A stretch of 64,000 nt of DNA. It comes from Gillisella taibaishanensis (GTDB taxonomy: Bacteria; Pseudomonadota; Alphaproteobacteria; Rhizobiales; Rhizobiaceae). The position numbers were made by a program, and so were the translations under genes. The notes beneath the pieces were generated by a model. The model did no database searches. It saw only the letters and a list, made by a program, of their open reading frames with translations, and had not been told where the DNA came from. The DNA is taken from positions 434,001 through 498,000 of the forward strand of contig NZ_MKIN01000022.1 in assembly GCF_001938985.1 (NCBI RefSeq), read 5' to 3'. This document shows, one piece after another, positions 28,852 to 41,120 of this stretch (its first letter is position 1; the number at the start of each line of letters is the position of its first letter).

Positions 28852-30015
28852 ATGAAGACGATTGGAACTGTGCTGGACGAGCACCGCGGAATCGGCCCCG
28901 GCTTCGATTTCCTGAGAATTTTCCTGGCCGTCATGGTCCTGCTCGACCACTCCTTCCTGATCGCGGAAGGCGAGAAATACCAGTTCAATCAGCCTGGTAT
29001 CACCGTGCTGCAGGCGGCAATCCTGCCGATGTTCTTTGCCCTATCAGGCTTCCTGATCACCGGTAGCGCCATGCGCTTGCCGCTCAAGGAATTCCTGCTC
29101 AACCGCGGCATCCGCATCGTTCCGGCGCTTGCCGTCGATATCGTCTTTGCCGCGCTGATCCTCGGCCCGCTGTTTACCACAGTCAGCCTGTCCGCCTATT
29201 TCAGTTCCTATGAGTTCTGGGCCTATTTCGCCAACATCTTCGGCATCATTCATTTCGTGCTGCCCGGCGTTTTCGAAAACAACCCCTTTCCCGCAACGGT
29301 CAACGGCTCGCTCTGGACCGTTCCCTATGAAATCGGCTGCTACGCCATCATGTCGGGCCTGATCGTGTTTGGCTTCCTCAAGCGGCCTCGCGCCGCACTG
29401 ATGGCCTCTATTGTGATCGCCGCGATCATCATCTTCCTGAAAGTCAGCAATATCAGCCCGGCCAGCCTCGGCGGATTACTGCCGCCTGGTAGCTCCGGCT
29501 TCACCTTGCTCGATCATTTCGTGGGCCTGCGCGGGTTGATGCTCTATGTGAATTTCATGCTCGGCGCCGTGTTCTTCCTCTACCGCCGCGTGATCGTGAA
29601 ACATTGGGCGCTGGCGGTGATATCAGCTATCGTGCCCATCGGGGCATCTTTCGCGCTCCCCAATGTCAGCGGCGCCACGCTCTGCACCCTTTTTGCGCCG
29701 ATGTTGGTCTATCTCACCGCCTATATCGGCATGACCAGGATGCCGGCCATCCCGCTCTACCGCCGCGGCGATTATTCCTACGGCATCTATCTCTACGGCT
29801 ACCCGTTCCAGCAGGCACTGGTGAACCTTTTTCCGAAGCTCACGTCCCCCTGGCTGCATTTCGCAATCTCACTGCCGATTGCCACCGTGATCGCCATGGG
29901 CTCCTGGCACTTCATAGAAAAGCCAATCCTGCGCCTGCGCAAAAACTTCAGCTTCACCGCCCAGAAGGGCAAGCGCCAGGAAATCATGCCAGGGGCGAAG
30001 GCGGTGGTGCGGTGA
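28852..30015 (+). CDS. Acyltransferase family 3 membrane protein (OafA/YrhL type)
   Basis: 387 aa with about ten membrane helices. N-terminal FDFLRIFLAVMVLLDHSF carries the conserved Arg and His of the catalytic site, followed by LPMFFALSGFLITGS; mid-protein NGSLWTVPYEIGCY and C-terminal YSYGIYLYGYPFQQ are family signatures. Transfers acyl groups (often acetyl or succinyl) to exported polysaccharide or lipid sugars. No glycan cluster is adjacent. ATG at 28852 is preferred over ATG at 28846 because GAGGGG directly abuts the latter. A promoter-like AT-rich stretch lies at 28790-28835. Confidence 0.9.
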   Translation: MKTIGTVLDEHRGIGPGFDFLRIFLAVMVLLDHSFLIAEGEKYQFNQPGITVLQAAILPMFFALSGFLITGSAMRLPLKEFLLNRGIRIVPALAVDIVFAALILGPLFTTVSLSAYFSSYEFWAYFANIFGIIHFVLPGVFENNPFPATVNGSLWTVPYEIGCYAIMSGLIVFGFLKRPRAALMASIVIAAIIIFLKVSNISPASLGGLLPPGSSGFTLLDHFVGLRGLMLYVNFMLGAVFFLYRRVIVKHWALAVISAIVPIGASFALPNVSGATLCTLFAPMLVYLTAYIGMTRMPAIPLYRRGDYSYGIYLYGYPFQQALVNLFPKLTSPWLHFAISLPIATVIAMGSWHFIEKPILRLRKNFSFTAQKGKRQEIMPGAKAVVR

Positions 30016-30092
30016 TTACGCGCCATCTCTCGTCTGACGAAAAGCGGCAGCCAACCGACTTTCAGCCTCGGCTTTTGACGCCGTCGCCAGCA

Positions 30093-30117
30093 AATCCGCC
30101 CAGCCATCGGGCGGATT
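30093..30117 (+). terminator. Terminator of the acyltransferase gene
   Basis: AATCCGCCC / GGGCGGATT, 9-bp stem with a 7-nt loop, followed by ATCGTTTTC; about 78 bp past the stop. Confidence 0.65.
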
Positions 30118-30230
30118 ATCGTTTTCGAGCATAGTTCTAGTTATCACGCGAGTATCGGGCATCTAGGAACGCGAACTATAGGGGTATCAATGTCGTATGT
30201 CGCCTCCGTGTCTCAAGAATTGAGATCCAC

Positions 30231-31139
30231 ATGAGGCTTGCAAAATCCGCCGAACAGGCTGCAGAACGGATCTTTTATTGCCTCGATCTGAACCCACCTG
30301 AAACGGTTGCATGCCGAGATCGCCTTTATGCCGCGTTTTCGCACTACCGACCGGTCTGGAACTGGTGCCGCCAATGCTTCGCGGCCGAAGAGGAAGAGAA
30401 AGTCCGACGTCACCCCAATCCCCGTACCACACCGGGCGATATCATTGCGCCTCTCTATCACGAGCATCCTAGATGTAGCGGCGGACGCGAAACGTTTCTC
30501 CATTGGCTGCCACGCAGCCTGGAACTGTTTCTTCTCGACAGCGATATTTGCTTTCTCGAGCGCCTTCTGACGTTAGCCCCGTGGCAATGGCCAGCAGAAG
30601 AGCAAGGTGCTTTGCGAGAGGTACTGACGCGGGCAGCCATCGGCTGGTTCACAGGAAATGATCCGTCACCACTGCACATAAAGGACCATCTCACCCGCCG
30701 GCCAGCGGCCAGCATCACATCGGAAACGCTTGTCTGCGCGCTCTTGTGTTTGCGTGTCGATCCTTTCGCACTTTTCGCATGGCTTGCGAGGACAGGAGGA
30801 CAGCGTGCTCACGACGTGCTGCTGGAGCTTGCATATAGGGAGGACATAATTGACCCACCGTTCTACTGGCTTTTGGAAGAAGGGAGCGATCAAGCCTTAC
30901 AGCCCGCATTTGTCCGCTCCCTCAATAGAGTATGCCGGGATGCACTTTCGCGAATTGTGGCAGGAGGGAACCGGGCCGAACGACTGTGGATATGGGCAAT
31001 GGAGGCGGACGTTGAACTCGCTGCTGACATTACGGCCTCGGAATCACTCTGGCGGTCCAATCTCTTACGCCTATCGCCAAGCCAGCGGCGCAGCGAAGGG
31101 GCAATAGTGGCTTCGGCTATCCCCAGCGGTCTATGCTAG
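30231..31139 (+). CDS. Hypothetical protein
   Basis: 302 aa, unrecognised. Soluble, no signal peptide, mostly alpha-helical by eye, rich in Trp/Cys/Arg (for example RPVWNWCRQCF near residue 40, FLHWLPRSLELFLLDSDICFLERLL near 90-115). Several Leu-rich helices could be a repeat-like helical array. Codon use is less GC3-biased than in neighbouring core genes, which suggests later acquisition. Start ATG at 30231 follows GAGATCCAC, a weak site. Convergent with the acetyltransferase gene. No function proposed. Confidence 0.6.
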   Translation: MRLAKSAEQAAERIFYCLDLNPPETVACRDRLYAAFSHYRPVWNWCRQCFAAEEEEKVRRHPNPRTTPGDIIAPLYHEHPRCSGGRETFLHWLPRSLELFLLDSDICFLERLLTLAPWQWPAEEQGALREVLTRAAIGWFTGNDPSPLHIKDHLTRRPAASITSETLVCALLCLRVDPFALFAWLARTGGQRAHDVLLELAYREDIIDPPFYWLLEEGSDQALQPAFVRSLNRVCRDALSRIVAGGNRAERLWIWAMEADVELAADITASESLWRSNLLRLSPSQRRSEGAIVASAIPSGLC

Positions 31140-31149
31140 ACAGACATCA

Positions 31150-31632
31150 CTAAGGAATCTGCCTGTCTCTCGACGCCACATGATAGACTTTGCAGATCGT
31201 CACCTCTGTTTCCCGACGAGTGCGGAAACCCATGGCTTCATAATAAGCCAATCCCGCTGGATTCTTTGCACCGATAGCCGCTTCGATCTTCTCGATAGGA
31301 AAGTCCTTCGCCGCCCTCACCGTTGCTTGAAACAGCGCTCGACCAACACCCAGTCTTGCAGCGCGCGGGCTGACATGGGTGCCGATAATGCCCCAACCTT
31401 CGGGTGCCCCGTAAGGATTACCGGCCCTTGCATAGCGAAGCGACTGAAAGCCGAGGATGCGGCCATCATCGCCCTCGGCGACCGAACATTCTATCCGGTC
31501 CGGGTGCTCGATATAGTTTGCCAACACCGTCTGCAGATCGCCCGGTGTCTTGCGCAACCCGGCCGCAAAAATGTCGTCCAAAACATCGGACATGCTCTGC
31601 CCATCAGCAGTGTTGGCCGGCTTGATCCGCAT
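31150..31632 (-). CDS. GNAT family N-acetyltransferase
   Basis: 160 aa, single GNAT domain. N-terminal MRIKPANTADGQSMSDVL, acetyl-CoA site in THVSPRAARLGVGRALFQA (V-x-P...RxGxGxx pattern) and LAYYEAMGFRTRRE at the C-terminal end (YY-MGF motif). Substrate unknown. The ATG at 31630-31632 is 13 bp past the stop of the small membrane protein gene, so they form a two-gene operon. Confidence 0.9.
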   Translation of the reverse strand: MRIKPANTADGQSMSDVLDDIFAAGLRKTPGDLQTVLANYIEHPDRIECSVAEGDDGRILGFQSLRYARAGNPYGAPEGWGIIGTHVSPRAARLGVGRALFQATVRAAKDFPIEKIEAAIGAKNPAGLAYYEAMGFRTRRETEVTICKVYHVASRDRQIP

Positions 31633-31645
31633 AATTATTTCCGCG

Positions 31646-31930
31646 TCACGTAGGTTGCCCGAGACTGCCGATGACACCCAGTATGGCGACAGCCGCAGAG
31701 ATATAACAAAGGCGACTACGACTATACGACTTCAACGGCGATTTGCGCCTGACCAGCCTAGTACCATAATACAAGATGGTGTGAATCAGAAAGAAAACGA
31801 CAACTGGGCCGAATATCATGGCCCCGACTGCTCCGCCCCAATTGCCGTCGGACGATGCAACAGCTGCCGATTTGATATTGAGCGCAACTGCCGTGAGGAT
31901 AGTTACGCCCAAAGCAAGCAATAGATGCAT
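31646..31930 (-). CDS. Small hypothetical membrane protein
   Basis: 94 aa from ATG at 31928-31930, set by CGGAG eight bases ahead. Three hydrophobic stretches: about 1-20 (MHLLLALGVTILTAVALNI), 32-53 (AVGAMIFGPVVVFFLIHTIL) and 72-90. Basic loop TRLVRRKSPLKSYSRSR between helices 2 and 3 should face the cytoplasm. Not recognised. Upstream partner of the GNAT gene. Confidence 0.65.
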   Translation of the reverse strand: MHLLLALGVTILTAVALNIKSAAVASSDGNWGGAVGAMIFGPVVVFFLIHTILYYGTRLVRRKSPLKSYSRSRLCYISAAVAILGVIGSLGQPT

Positions 31931-32050
31931 TTGACAACTCCGCATTAAAACGGTGATGACGAGCCGTGCTGCCTGCCACACGTCCAGCAATTAATAGGCA
32001 GCCAGGCAGAGAATTCGGCTTGAAGCGTTGAATCACGTTCTCAATAAGCG

Positions 32051-35824
<3,774 letters not shown>

Positions 35825-35862
35825 GAGCGACTTCCTTCCGTTCCCAGGGTTCTTACCCAATC

Positions 35863-35882
35863 ACATAAAGATATGTTTATGT
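35863..35882. promoter_or_regulatory. Palindromic operator upstream of metH
   Basis: ACATAAAGATATGTTTATGT, differing at only two positions from 2011-2030 upstream of the ArsR-methyltransferase gene. It is 39 bp before the metH start and about 100 bp before the divergent AGE epimerase gene. Probably the site for that regulator. Confidence 0.72.
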
Positions 35883-35980
35883 CAATATACGCCGCATGTG
35901 AATTGCACGCGAGGGTGCGGTGACAATTCATGACGAACTCTTTATAGACGTTCAGGAATTTGTACCGCGTGGAGGATGAT

Positions 35981-37237
35981 ATGTCGAACGTCAATGAAGC
36001 ACCTGTCCTGGCCGAACAATGGACCGGCCGCCCCTATCATCGTAAATGGCTACTGGACCAGGCCAATGGCCTATTTGACTTCTTCCAGACCGCGACGATC
36101 AACCCCAAGGGGGGCTTCTACGACCTGTCACGCGACGGCAAGCCTCTGAAGACCGACAATCCGGTCCGCGGCATTCATATGAGCGCCCGCATGGTGCATT
36201 GCTACTCCATTGGCGAAATGCTTGGCCGCCCCGGCGCTGCCGATGTCGTCGATCACGGCATGCGTTATCTCTGGCGCAAGCACCGCGACGAAAAGCATGG
36301 CGGCTATGCCTGGCAGCTGGACGATGACGGCGTTCTCGATGGCTCCAAGCAGGGCTATGGCCATGCTTTCGTGCTGCTCGCCGCCGCCTCCGCTAAGACC
36401 GTCGGCCATCCGCTCGCCGACCGGATGCTGGAAGACATTACCGAGGTTCTGAACGATAAATTCTGGGAAGAGCGCCATGGCGCTATCGCCGAGGAATTTT
36501 CTCAGGATTGGCAGCCCGTCGCCGGCTATCGCGGCCAGAATTCCAATATGCATCTGACCGAAGCGCTGATGTCGGCCTATGAGGCGACCGGCGAGCAGCA
36601 CTATCTCGACAAAGCGCTCAGCATCGCCGACCTGATCATCAACCGCCGCGCCCGCGAGGAAGCCTTCCGCGTTGCCGAACATTTCGACGAGGAATGGGTC
36701 GTCGACCGCAATTACTACCACCCCAACGAAATGTTCCGCCCCGCCGGCACCACGCCGGGCCATTGGCTGGAATGGGCGCGTCTGGTGATGCAGCTCTGGG
36801 CGCTGACCGGCAAACAGCACGACTGGATGCCGGAAGCAGCAAGTGGGTTGTTCTACCAGTCCATGCTGCTCGGCTGGGACCGCAAGAAGGGCGGTTTCTT
36901 CTATACGCTCGATTGGGACAATGTGCCGGCCAAGACCTTCAAACTGTGGTGGCCGCTCTGCGAGGGCGCTGCCGCCGCGCATTTCCTCAATTATCACCAG
37001 GGCCGTGAGCTGAATGAGGAAAACTACCGCAAGATCTGGAATTTCATCGCCAACCACACGATCGACAAAGAGTTCGGCGGCTGGCACGAAGAAATGACCG
37101 AGGATCTCGTGCCGTCCAACACCCTCTTCCCCGGCAAGGGCGATATCTACCACGCGCTACAGGCCTGCCTGATCCCGCTCTTCCCGGCCGAAGGCAGCCT
37201 GACGAAGATGATCCAGGAACATCCGCTGTCGATCTGA
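35981..37237 (+). CDS. AGE family epimerase/isomerase
   Basis: 418 aa, the length of the N-acylglucosamine 2-epimerase / YihS (alpha6/alpha6 barrel) family. Conserved stretches include ARMVHCYSIGEML, GYGHAFVLLAAAS, NSNMHLTEALMSAYEATG, the GHWLEWARL segment bearing the catalytic His, WWPLCEGAAAA and GGWHEEM. Closest in look to aldose-ketose isomerases (mannose or sulfoquinovose isomerase). ATG at 35981 follows GGAGGATGAT. It is divergent from metH, and no sulfoquinovose genes are adjacent, so the sugar remains open. Confidence 0.9.
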   Translation: MSNVNEAPVLAEQWTGRPYHRKWLLDQANGLFDFFQTATINPKGGFYDLSRDGKPLKTDNPVRGIHMSARMVHCYSIGEMLGRPGAADVVDHGMRYLWRKHRDEKHGGYAWQLDDDGVLDGSKQGYGHAFVLLAAASAKTVGHPLADRMLEDITEVLNDKFWEERHGAIAEEFSQDWQPVAGYRGQNSNMHLTEALMSAYEATGEQHYLDKALSIADLIINRRAREEAFRVAEHFDEEWVVDRNYYHPNEMFRPAGTTPGHWLEWARLVMQLWALTGKQHDWMPEAASGLFYQSMLLGWDRKKGGFFYTLDWDNVPAKTFKLWWPLCEGAAAAHFLNYHQGRELNEENYRKIWNFIANHTIDKEFGGWHEEMTEDLVPSNTLFPGKGDIYHALQACLIPLFPAEGSLTKMIQEHPLSI

Positions 37238-37358
37238 CAAAAAAGACATTGAACAGGGAGGACCTTGGCGCCTGCAAAGGACGTTGAAGTCCTCCCGGGT
37301 TTCACATGCAAAGCACGATGCCGAACTTGCTGCACACCATCTGCCGGAACCCCAACAT

Positions 37359-37934
37359 TTACTGCGATTTATCGGTCAATTCGACCGGCATTGTATCGCA
37401 GTCGATGGTAGCGTAATCCTCCAGCAATCCAAGCGGAGTAGGTCCTCCGATGCTGGTTGCAGCGGTATCCTGATAATCGAACCCCTTGCCTGGCTGTGTC
37501 AGCTCTAAAAAAATGCGCGAATAGGAATAGTTGGGCCCTTCAATATTCGTATATTCCCTCACCGTAACGATGGCCATCTCGCGATTGCAAAATTTTCTTG
37601 TAACGTCGATGTCGACAATATCGAACGCCTCGACTTTAGGCGTCACATCAAAACGGTACGACGTCTTCCGCTGCCCGCTCACACTGTATTCAACAAGATA
37701 TTGGGAGCCGTCACTGCCAGTTGCGTAGTCTCGCTGGAGGCGCACCTCTGATTTTCCTGTATCATAGACGACCAATTCGTTTGAATAATCCCGCGATATC
37801 AGTATCTGCCCTTCCTGTAGGATTAAGCTTTCGGCCCTTACCGGCAAAGCCGTTGAGAGTAAAATTATAGCATAAGCGGCGGAGATTCTTAATCTCATCT
37901 GGAATCCAAAATTTCGATTATTATTTTCCGACAT
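37359..37934 (-). CDS. Hypothetical secreted protein
   Basis: 191 aa, unrecognised. A hydrophobic segment MRLRISAAYAIILLSTALPVRAES, starting at residue 13, looks like a signal peptide, so initiation at the inner ATG (37898) is also possible. The mature part is beta-rich (LILQEGQILISRDYSNELVVYD) with two Cys residues. DNA is AT-richer than neighbours. The start codon and ribosome site lie inside a 16-bp tandem duplication (37927-37958); the upstream duplicate ATG opens a 9-codon frame. Confidence 0.6.
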   Translation of the reverse strand: MSENNNRNFGFQMRLRISAAYAIILLSTALPVRAESLILQEGQILISRDYSNELVVYDTGKSEVRLQRDYATGSDGSQYLVEYSVSGQRKTSYRFDVTPKVEAFDIVDIDVTRKFCNREMAIVTVREYTNIEGPNYSYSRIFLELTQPGKGFDYQDTAATSIGGPTPLGLLEDYATIDCDTMPVELTDKSQ

Positions 37935-37958
37935 AAAGCTGCTCCGACATAAAGCTGC
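37927..37958. repeat. 16-bp perfect tandem duplication over a start codon
   Basis: Two adjacent copies of TCCGACATAAAGCTGC. Each copy contains one ATG on the minus strand; the distal copy supplies the GGAG for the proximal ATG and also opens MSEQLYVGK-stop. Confidence 0.85.
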
Positions 37959-38103
37959 CAGGCACATTGCACCTAGCCAATCCCAAATAAGAACTTATTG
38001 CGACCACGGTTCATATGTCCGATGTCATAGCAAGTCGATCAAATACGGCGATTTTTAACCCTCGTAAGCAAGCAGACAAATAACACAGCCCTGCACGCTA
38101 GGC

Positions 38104-38595
38104 TCAGAGCGATTTGTCGATTTCGAAATTGGCGGAAAAGGCCGTGCCCTTTTCCATCGTGCCGGAGCAGGCAACCAGGAAACGGGTCCCATCGATCTGG
38201 CTGGTATTGCAGGCGCCCTTGGCAGCAATCCGCTGGATCCCGCCTTGGCTCTTGCCGTCATTGAGGATCACCTCGTCCAGCTTGATCGCCTCGATCTGGT
38301 TCTGGTCACGCGTTTTTTCCTTCAACGGAATGCCCGTGAAGGTGATGATATGGTCCTTGCCCATGAAGAAATAGAGGCCAGAGCGGCCATCGGCGTGCAA
38401 ACTGCGACCGATTTCGGCCGCGCAGACCTTAGTTAGATCCTGGGTGCCGATAGCAATCCTGAGGCAGCGGCCTTTGACAGAGGAAAATTGGGGCTGCGTC
38501 GCGTCCTTAGGCAGTTGAGGCTGCGCGCCTGCGCCACCCGCGACACTGCATGCCATCGACAAACACAGTGCGTAAACCAGCCGCATTCCTACCAT
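38104..38595 (-). CDS. Hypothetical secreted protein
   Basis: 163 aa with a signal peptide (MRLVYALCLSMACSVAGGAGA-QP). Mature domain has four Cys residues (GRCLRI, KVCAAE, GACNTS, VACSGT) that could form two disulfides and a beta-rich look. Start taken at ATG 38593-38595, with ATG three codons inside as alternative. Family not recognised, although similar small periplasmic proteins are common in Rhizobiaceae. Same direction as the gene downstream but separated by 169 bp. Confidence 0.68.
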   Translation of the reverse strand: MVGMRLVYALCLSMACSVAGGAGAQPQLPKDATQPQFSSVKGRCLRIAIGTQDLTKVCAAEIGRSLHADGRSGLYFFMGKDHIITFTGIPLKEKTRDQNQIEAIKLDEVILNDGKSQGGIQRIAAKGACNTSQIDGTRFLVACSGTMEKGTAFSANFEIDKSL

Positions 38596-38834
38596 GTTCA
38601 ATGTCCACTCGCCTGAATATGAAACTGCCGCTCGCGTAAGCACGCAAACCGACAATAGTCCAGCCCTAGCCCGCGGAACTGCCGTGGGGCTTGTGCTGGA
38701 ACTTAAAACTTTGGTTTGGATTCAAAAGCAAAAAAAGAGGAAAAAATCCTGGCAATAAAACGCCGTCTATCGCCGCAACGCAGTGTGGCGATAGGGCCGC
38801 CCCTCAGGATTACAGGAACTCAGGGCCGTTTTGA

Positions 38835-39059
38835 TCAAGCGCAATCGACCGGCATCTGCAGATGCGCGACGCTGTCGATGACATGGGCGGCCGGAACGCC
38901 AGCCTTGCGGCACCGCATGGCCAGATTACGCTGGCGGGCGGCATCGTCAAGAAGCACGGCAAAATCGCTCAGCGACACGCCGTCGGCGCGCAGAAGCTGG
39001 CGAATCATTGGGTCCTTCAGCACTTCGGACATGGTCAGGTCGGTCATCTCGTAGGTCAT
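38835..39059 (-). CDS. Small conserved-looking hypothetical protein
   Basis: 74 aa, acidic N-terminus MTYEMTDLTMSEVLKDPMIRQLLRADGVSL, single Cys residues at CRKAG and the C-terminal VDCA. No signal peptide. ATG at 39057-39059 with AGGGAGAAAGACC ahead, a good ribosome site, and codon use like core genes, so real. Function unknown. Confidence 0.65.
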   Translation of the reverse strand: MTYEMTDLTMSEVLKDPMIRQLLRADGVSLSDFAVLLDDAARQRNLAMRCRKAGVPAAHVIDSVAHLQMPVDCA

Positions 39060-39433
39060 TGGTCTTTCTCCCTATATCCTTGCAGCGCTTGACTGCCGGA
39101 TCCGAGCCCCGCCTTGTCCTAGAGCGTCAGCATCGAACGGTTAGAAACGCTGCAAACCGGAATTTGCTCCCTGCTTCATTCAAATTCTTCTGCGTGATTT
39201 TACTGCTTCGTCTTTATTAGCACAAAGCATAGATACAAGTTGTTACGATCTGATGTCGTGGCGATGGCGCAATCGTGGCGAGAACAGCTATTTTTGGTGA
39301 CATATGCCACAAATCGACACAATGCGTCCGCTGCGGCACAAAAGGCCGGCCAACCGGGAATAAATTTCCGGGAAGCTCTGCCGAAGCGTGGCAGTCGGCA
39401 GAGCTGCATGAGTTGAGCGTCAGGCTTAATCCA
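39060..39433. other. Intergenic region without recognised gene
   Basis: 374 bp between the 74-aa gene and the nuclease gene. Short frames on both strands lack ribosome sites and codon bias. Contains the promoter side of the 74-aa gene; nothing else recognised. Confidence 0.4.
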
Positions 39434-40255
39434 TCAGCACCAGGGCAGACGGCGCCCGGTCCAGGGCCGCACCAGCCCCTCATCCACCATCATGGCACCG
39501 AGCGAGCGACCGTTGCGGCTGACGACCCTGAGCTTGCGGCCATATTGGTCATGATCCTGATTGCCGAAGGGCGACAGGTCGAAGTTGCCGGAATTCAAGA
39601 GATCGCGCAGCCGCACCTTGGCGGCAAAACCCCGGTCGCGCTCGGATTTGCATTTCGCCTGTTCGGTTTCCGGCGCATCGATATCGGCAACCCGGACCTT
39701 GGTCTTGTTGACCCAGAAGGTATCACCGTCGACGACGCAATTGTCGACGCCACTCGTGCCGCAATAGTAGAACTTGCCAGAGACCCGCTGCTTCTCCACG
39801 CCACGTGGCTGCAGCGACGCAACCGATGTCGCGGGAACCATGGTCGTCGCCGGCGGCAGCGGGCTTCGATCGCCAAGGCCCGGCATCATCGAGGCACTGG
39901 GGATCATCGTCGTCGCCGGTGGCAACGGCGTCGGGTCAAACCGCCGCGGCATCGGAGTCGGGATGCTGGCGGGCGGTACCGATCCGGTCGATTCATTGCT
40001 TGTAGCATGCCTTTGGCCGTCCCGGTCGTGACCGCCTCCCAGCGCCGCAATCATCTTACCGCCATGACCAAGGGTCTGGTCAAACAGGCCAGGAAGATCC
40101 CGGCTATGGTCATAGGCGGAAACGCCGGCGATGACGACGGCCAGCGCCCCGAACCACGGCCAGAGGCTACCGCCTGCGCCGGCTTTGCCGCCGGTTTTCC
40201 GACGCTTCGTCCCTGCCCCGCGTCTTGCCCCTCCCGCTGCTTTTCTGGCCGCCAT
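39434..40255 (-). CDS. Membrane-anchored staphylococcal-nuclease-like (thermonuclease) protein
   Basis: 273 aa. A very basic N-terminus (Lys/Arg-rich, residues 1-24), one membrane helix (about 31-47), a Pro/Thr-rich linker (about 90-150) containing the repeated PLPPATTM at 111 and 133, and an SNase domain (about 158-265). Catalytic residues of the family are kept: Arg188, Asp191/Asp193, Glu196 in KVRVADIDAPE, and Arg240 in QYGRKLRV. DGDTF supplies the metal Asp. Expected to cleave nucleic acids outside the inner membrane with Ca2+. ATG at 40253-40255 behind AAGGAG. Confidence 0.87.
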   Translation of the reverse strand: MAARKAAGGARRGAGTKRRKTGGKAGAGGSLWPWFGALAVVIAGVSAYDHSRDLPGLFDQTLGHGGKMIAALGGGHDRDGQRHATSNESTGSVPPASIPTPMPRRFDPTPLPPATTMIPSASMMPGLGDRSPLPPATTMVPATSVASLQPRGVEKQRVSGKFYYCGTSGVDNCVVDGDTFWVNKTKVRVADIDAPETEQAKCKSERDRGFAAKVRLRDLLNSGNFDLSPFGNQDHDQYGRKLRVVSRNGRSLGAMMVDEGLVRPWTGRRLPWC

Positions 40256-40469
40256 GTCATACTCCTTGTCTGTGCGGCGCTATTATCGTCGTTAAGAGTT
40301 TCTAAAAGGTTGGCAAAACGCGATTGCCAATGCGTCACGATGGAACAGGATGGAAGGCTCGGCGAAAACGTTGCGGCAGCATGCTTTGAAATTAAAGCAA
40401 TGGCCTTCCGCCTTCATCATGGTTCAATCGACCAAGCACTATGAACTGCCATCTTGGACGGTCTGAGGA

Positions 40470-40889
40470 TTGCATAAAGCGTTCGCACTGATAAATTCAT
40501 GGACAGCCAGCGAGGTGCAAGCATTGACCCGCCTTGAGGAAATTCAGTCACTCGAAGAAGCTCTTCACCGCCCTGAAGTCAGGACGTCTCGAAAAGCTCT
40601 GCAGACGTTGCTCGCAGAAGAATTTGTGGAGTTTGGAGCATCAGGTCGCGTGTATGACCGGCAAACCACCATAGAGGCCCTTTTGGGAGAGAGCGACATA
40701 GATAGGGGCGAACTCCAGACAACGAACTATGCGTTGCAGCCTATTTCTAGTGACGCCGTGCTTTTGACGTACGAGGCGGAGCGCCTTTATCCTGATGGTT
40801 CAAAACGGCATGTTCTGCGAAGCTCCATATGGAAACACGACGGACGCAAGTGGCAAATGCTTTTCCACCAAGGGACAATCAAAGCTTAA
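40470..40889 (+). CDS. DUF4440-like protein of the NTF2 superfamily
   Basis: Up to 139 aa. Core LEEIQSLEEALHRPEVRTSRKAL...FVEFGASGRVYDR...LRSSIWKHDGRKWQMLFHQGT matches the NTF2-like alpha+beta cone, in which the last strand WQMLFHQGT is typical of DUF4440 proteins. Function unknown; members bind small ligands or detoxify. The start is uncertain: TTG at 40470 or GTG at 40515, neither with a strong ribosome site. A strong terminator follows. Confidence 0.8.
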   Translation: MHKAFALINSWTASEVQALTRLEEIQSLEEALHRPEVRTSRKALQTLLAEEFVEFGASGRVYDRQTTIEALLGESDIDRGELQTTNYALQPISSDAVLLTYEAERLYPDGSKRHVLRSSIWKHDGRKWQMLFHQGTIKA

Positions 40890-40916
40890 TGCCAAACGAA
40901 AGAAACCAGGCACGAA

Positions 40917-40940
40917 AAAGCCCGCATCGCTGCGGGCTTT
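40917..40940 (+). terminator. Terminator of the DUF4440 gene
   Basis: AAAGCCCGCA / TGCGGGCTTT, 10-bp perfect stem with TCGC tetraloop, 27 bp past the stop, flanked by A and T runs. Works in both directions. Confidence 0.85.
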
Positions 40941-41022
40941 CGAATGCCGGAGAGATCCGGTTGGTGGGGCATTCACCATGGATCAGCCGGAATCCCCTGG
41001 GGCGGGGGATTAGAGTTTGTCA

Positions 41023-41070
41023 GGGAAAAGTGGAACCCGGTTTTCCCGACAAGACAAACGAAAACAAAAG
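41023..41070 (+). repeat. Rhizobial intergenic repeat, GGGAACCGGTTT family, copy 4
   Basis: GGGAAAAGTGGAACCCGGTTTT with one-base rearrangement of the core and a decayed right arm. Lies between the DUF4440 terminator and the cupredoxin stop. Confidence 0.5.
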
Positions 41071-41120
41071 AATCGATAGTCTGCCTGGTTCAATCTGAAC
41101 ATGACAGACTCGAGGATGGT

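Noticed and set aside
35825..35980. Cobalamin, SAM-II or SAH riboswitch before metH
   Set aside because: The 156-bp gap is too short for a cobalamin riboswitch and shows no such box; the only clear signal is the palindromic operator.
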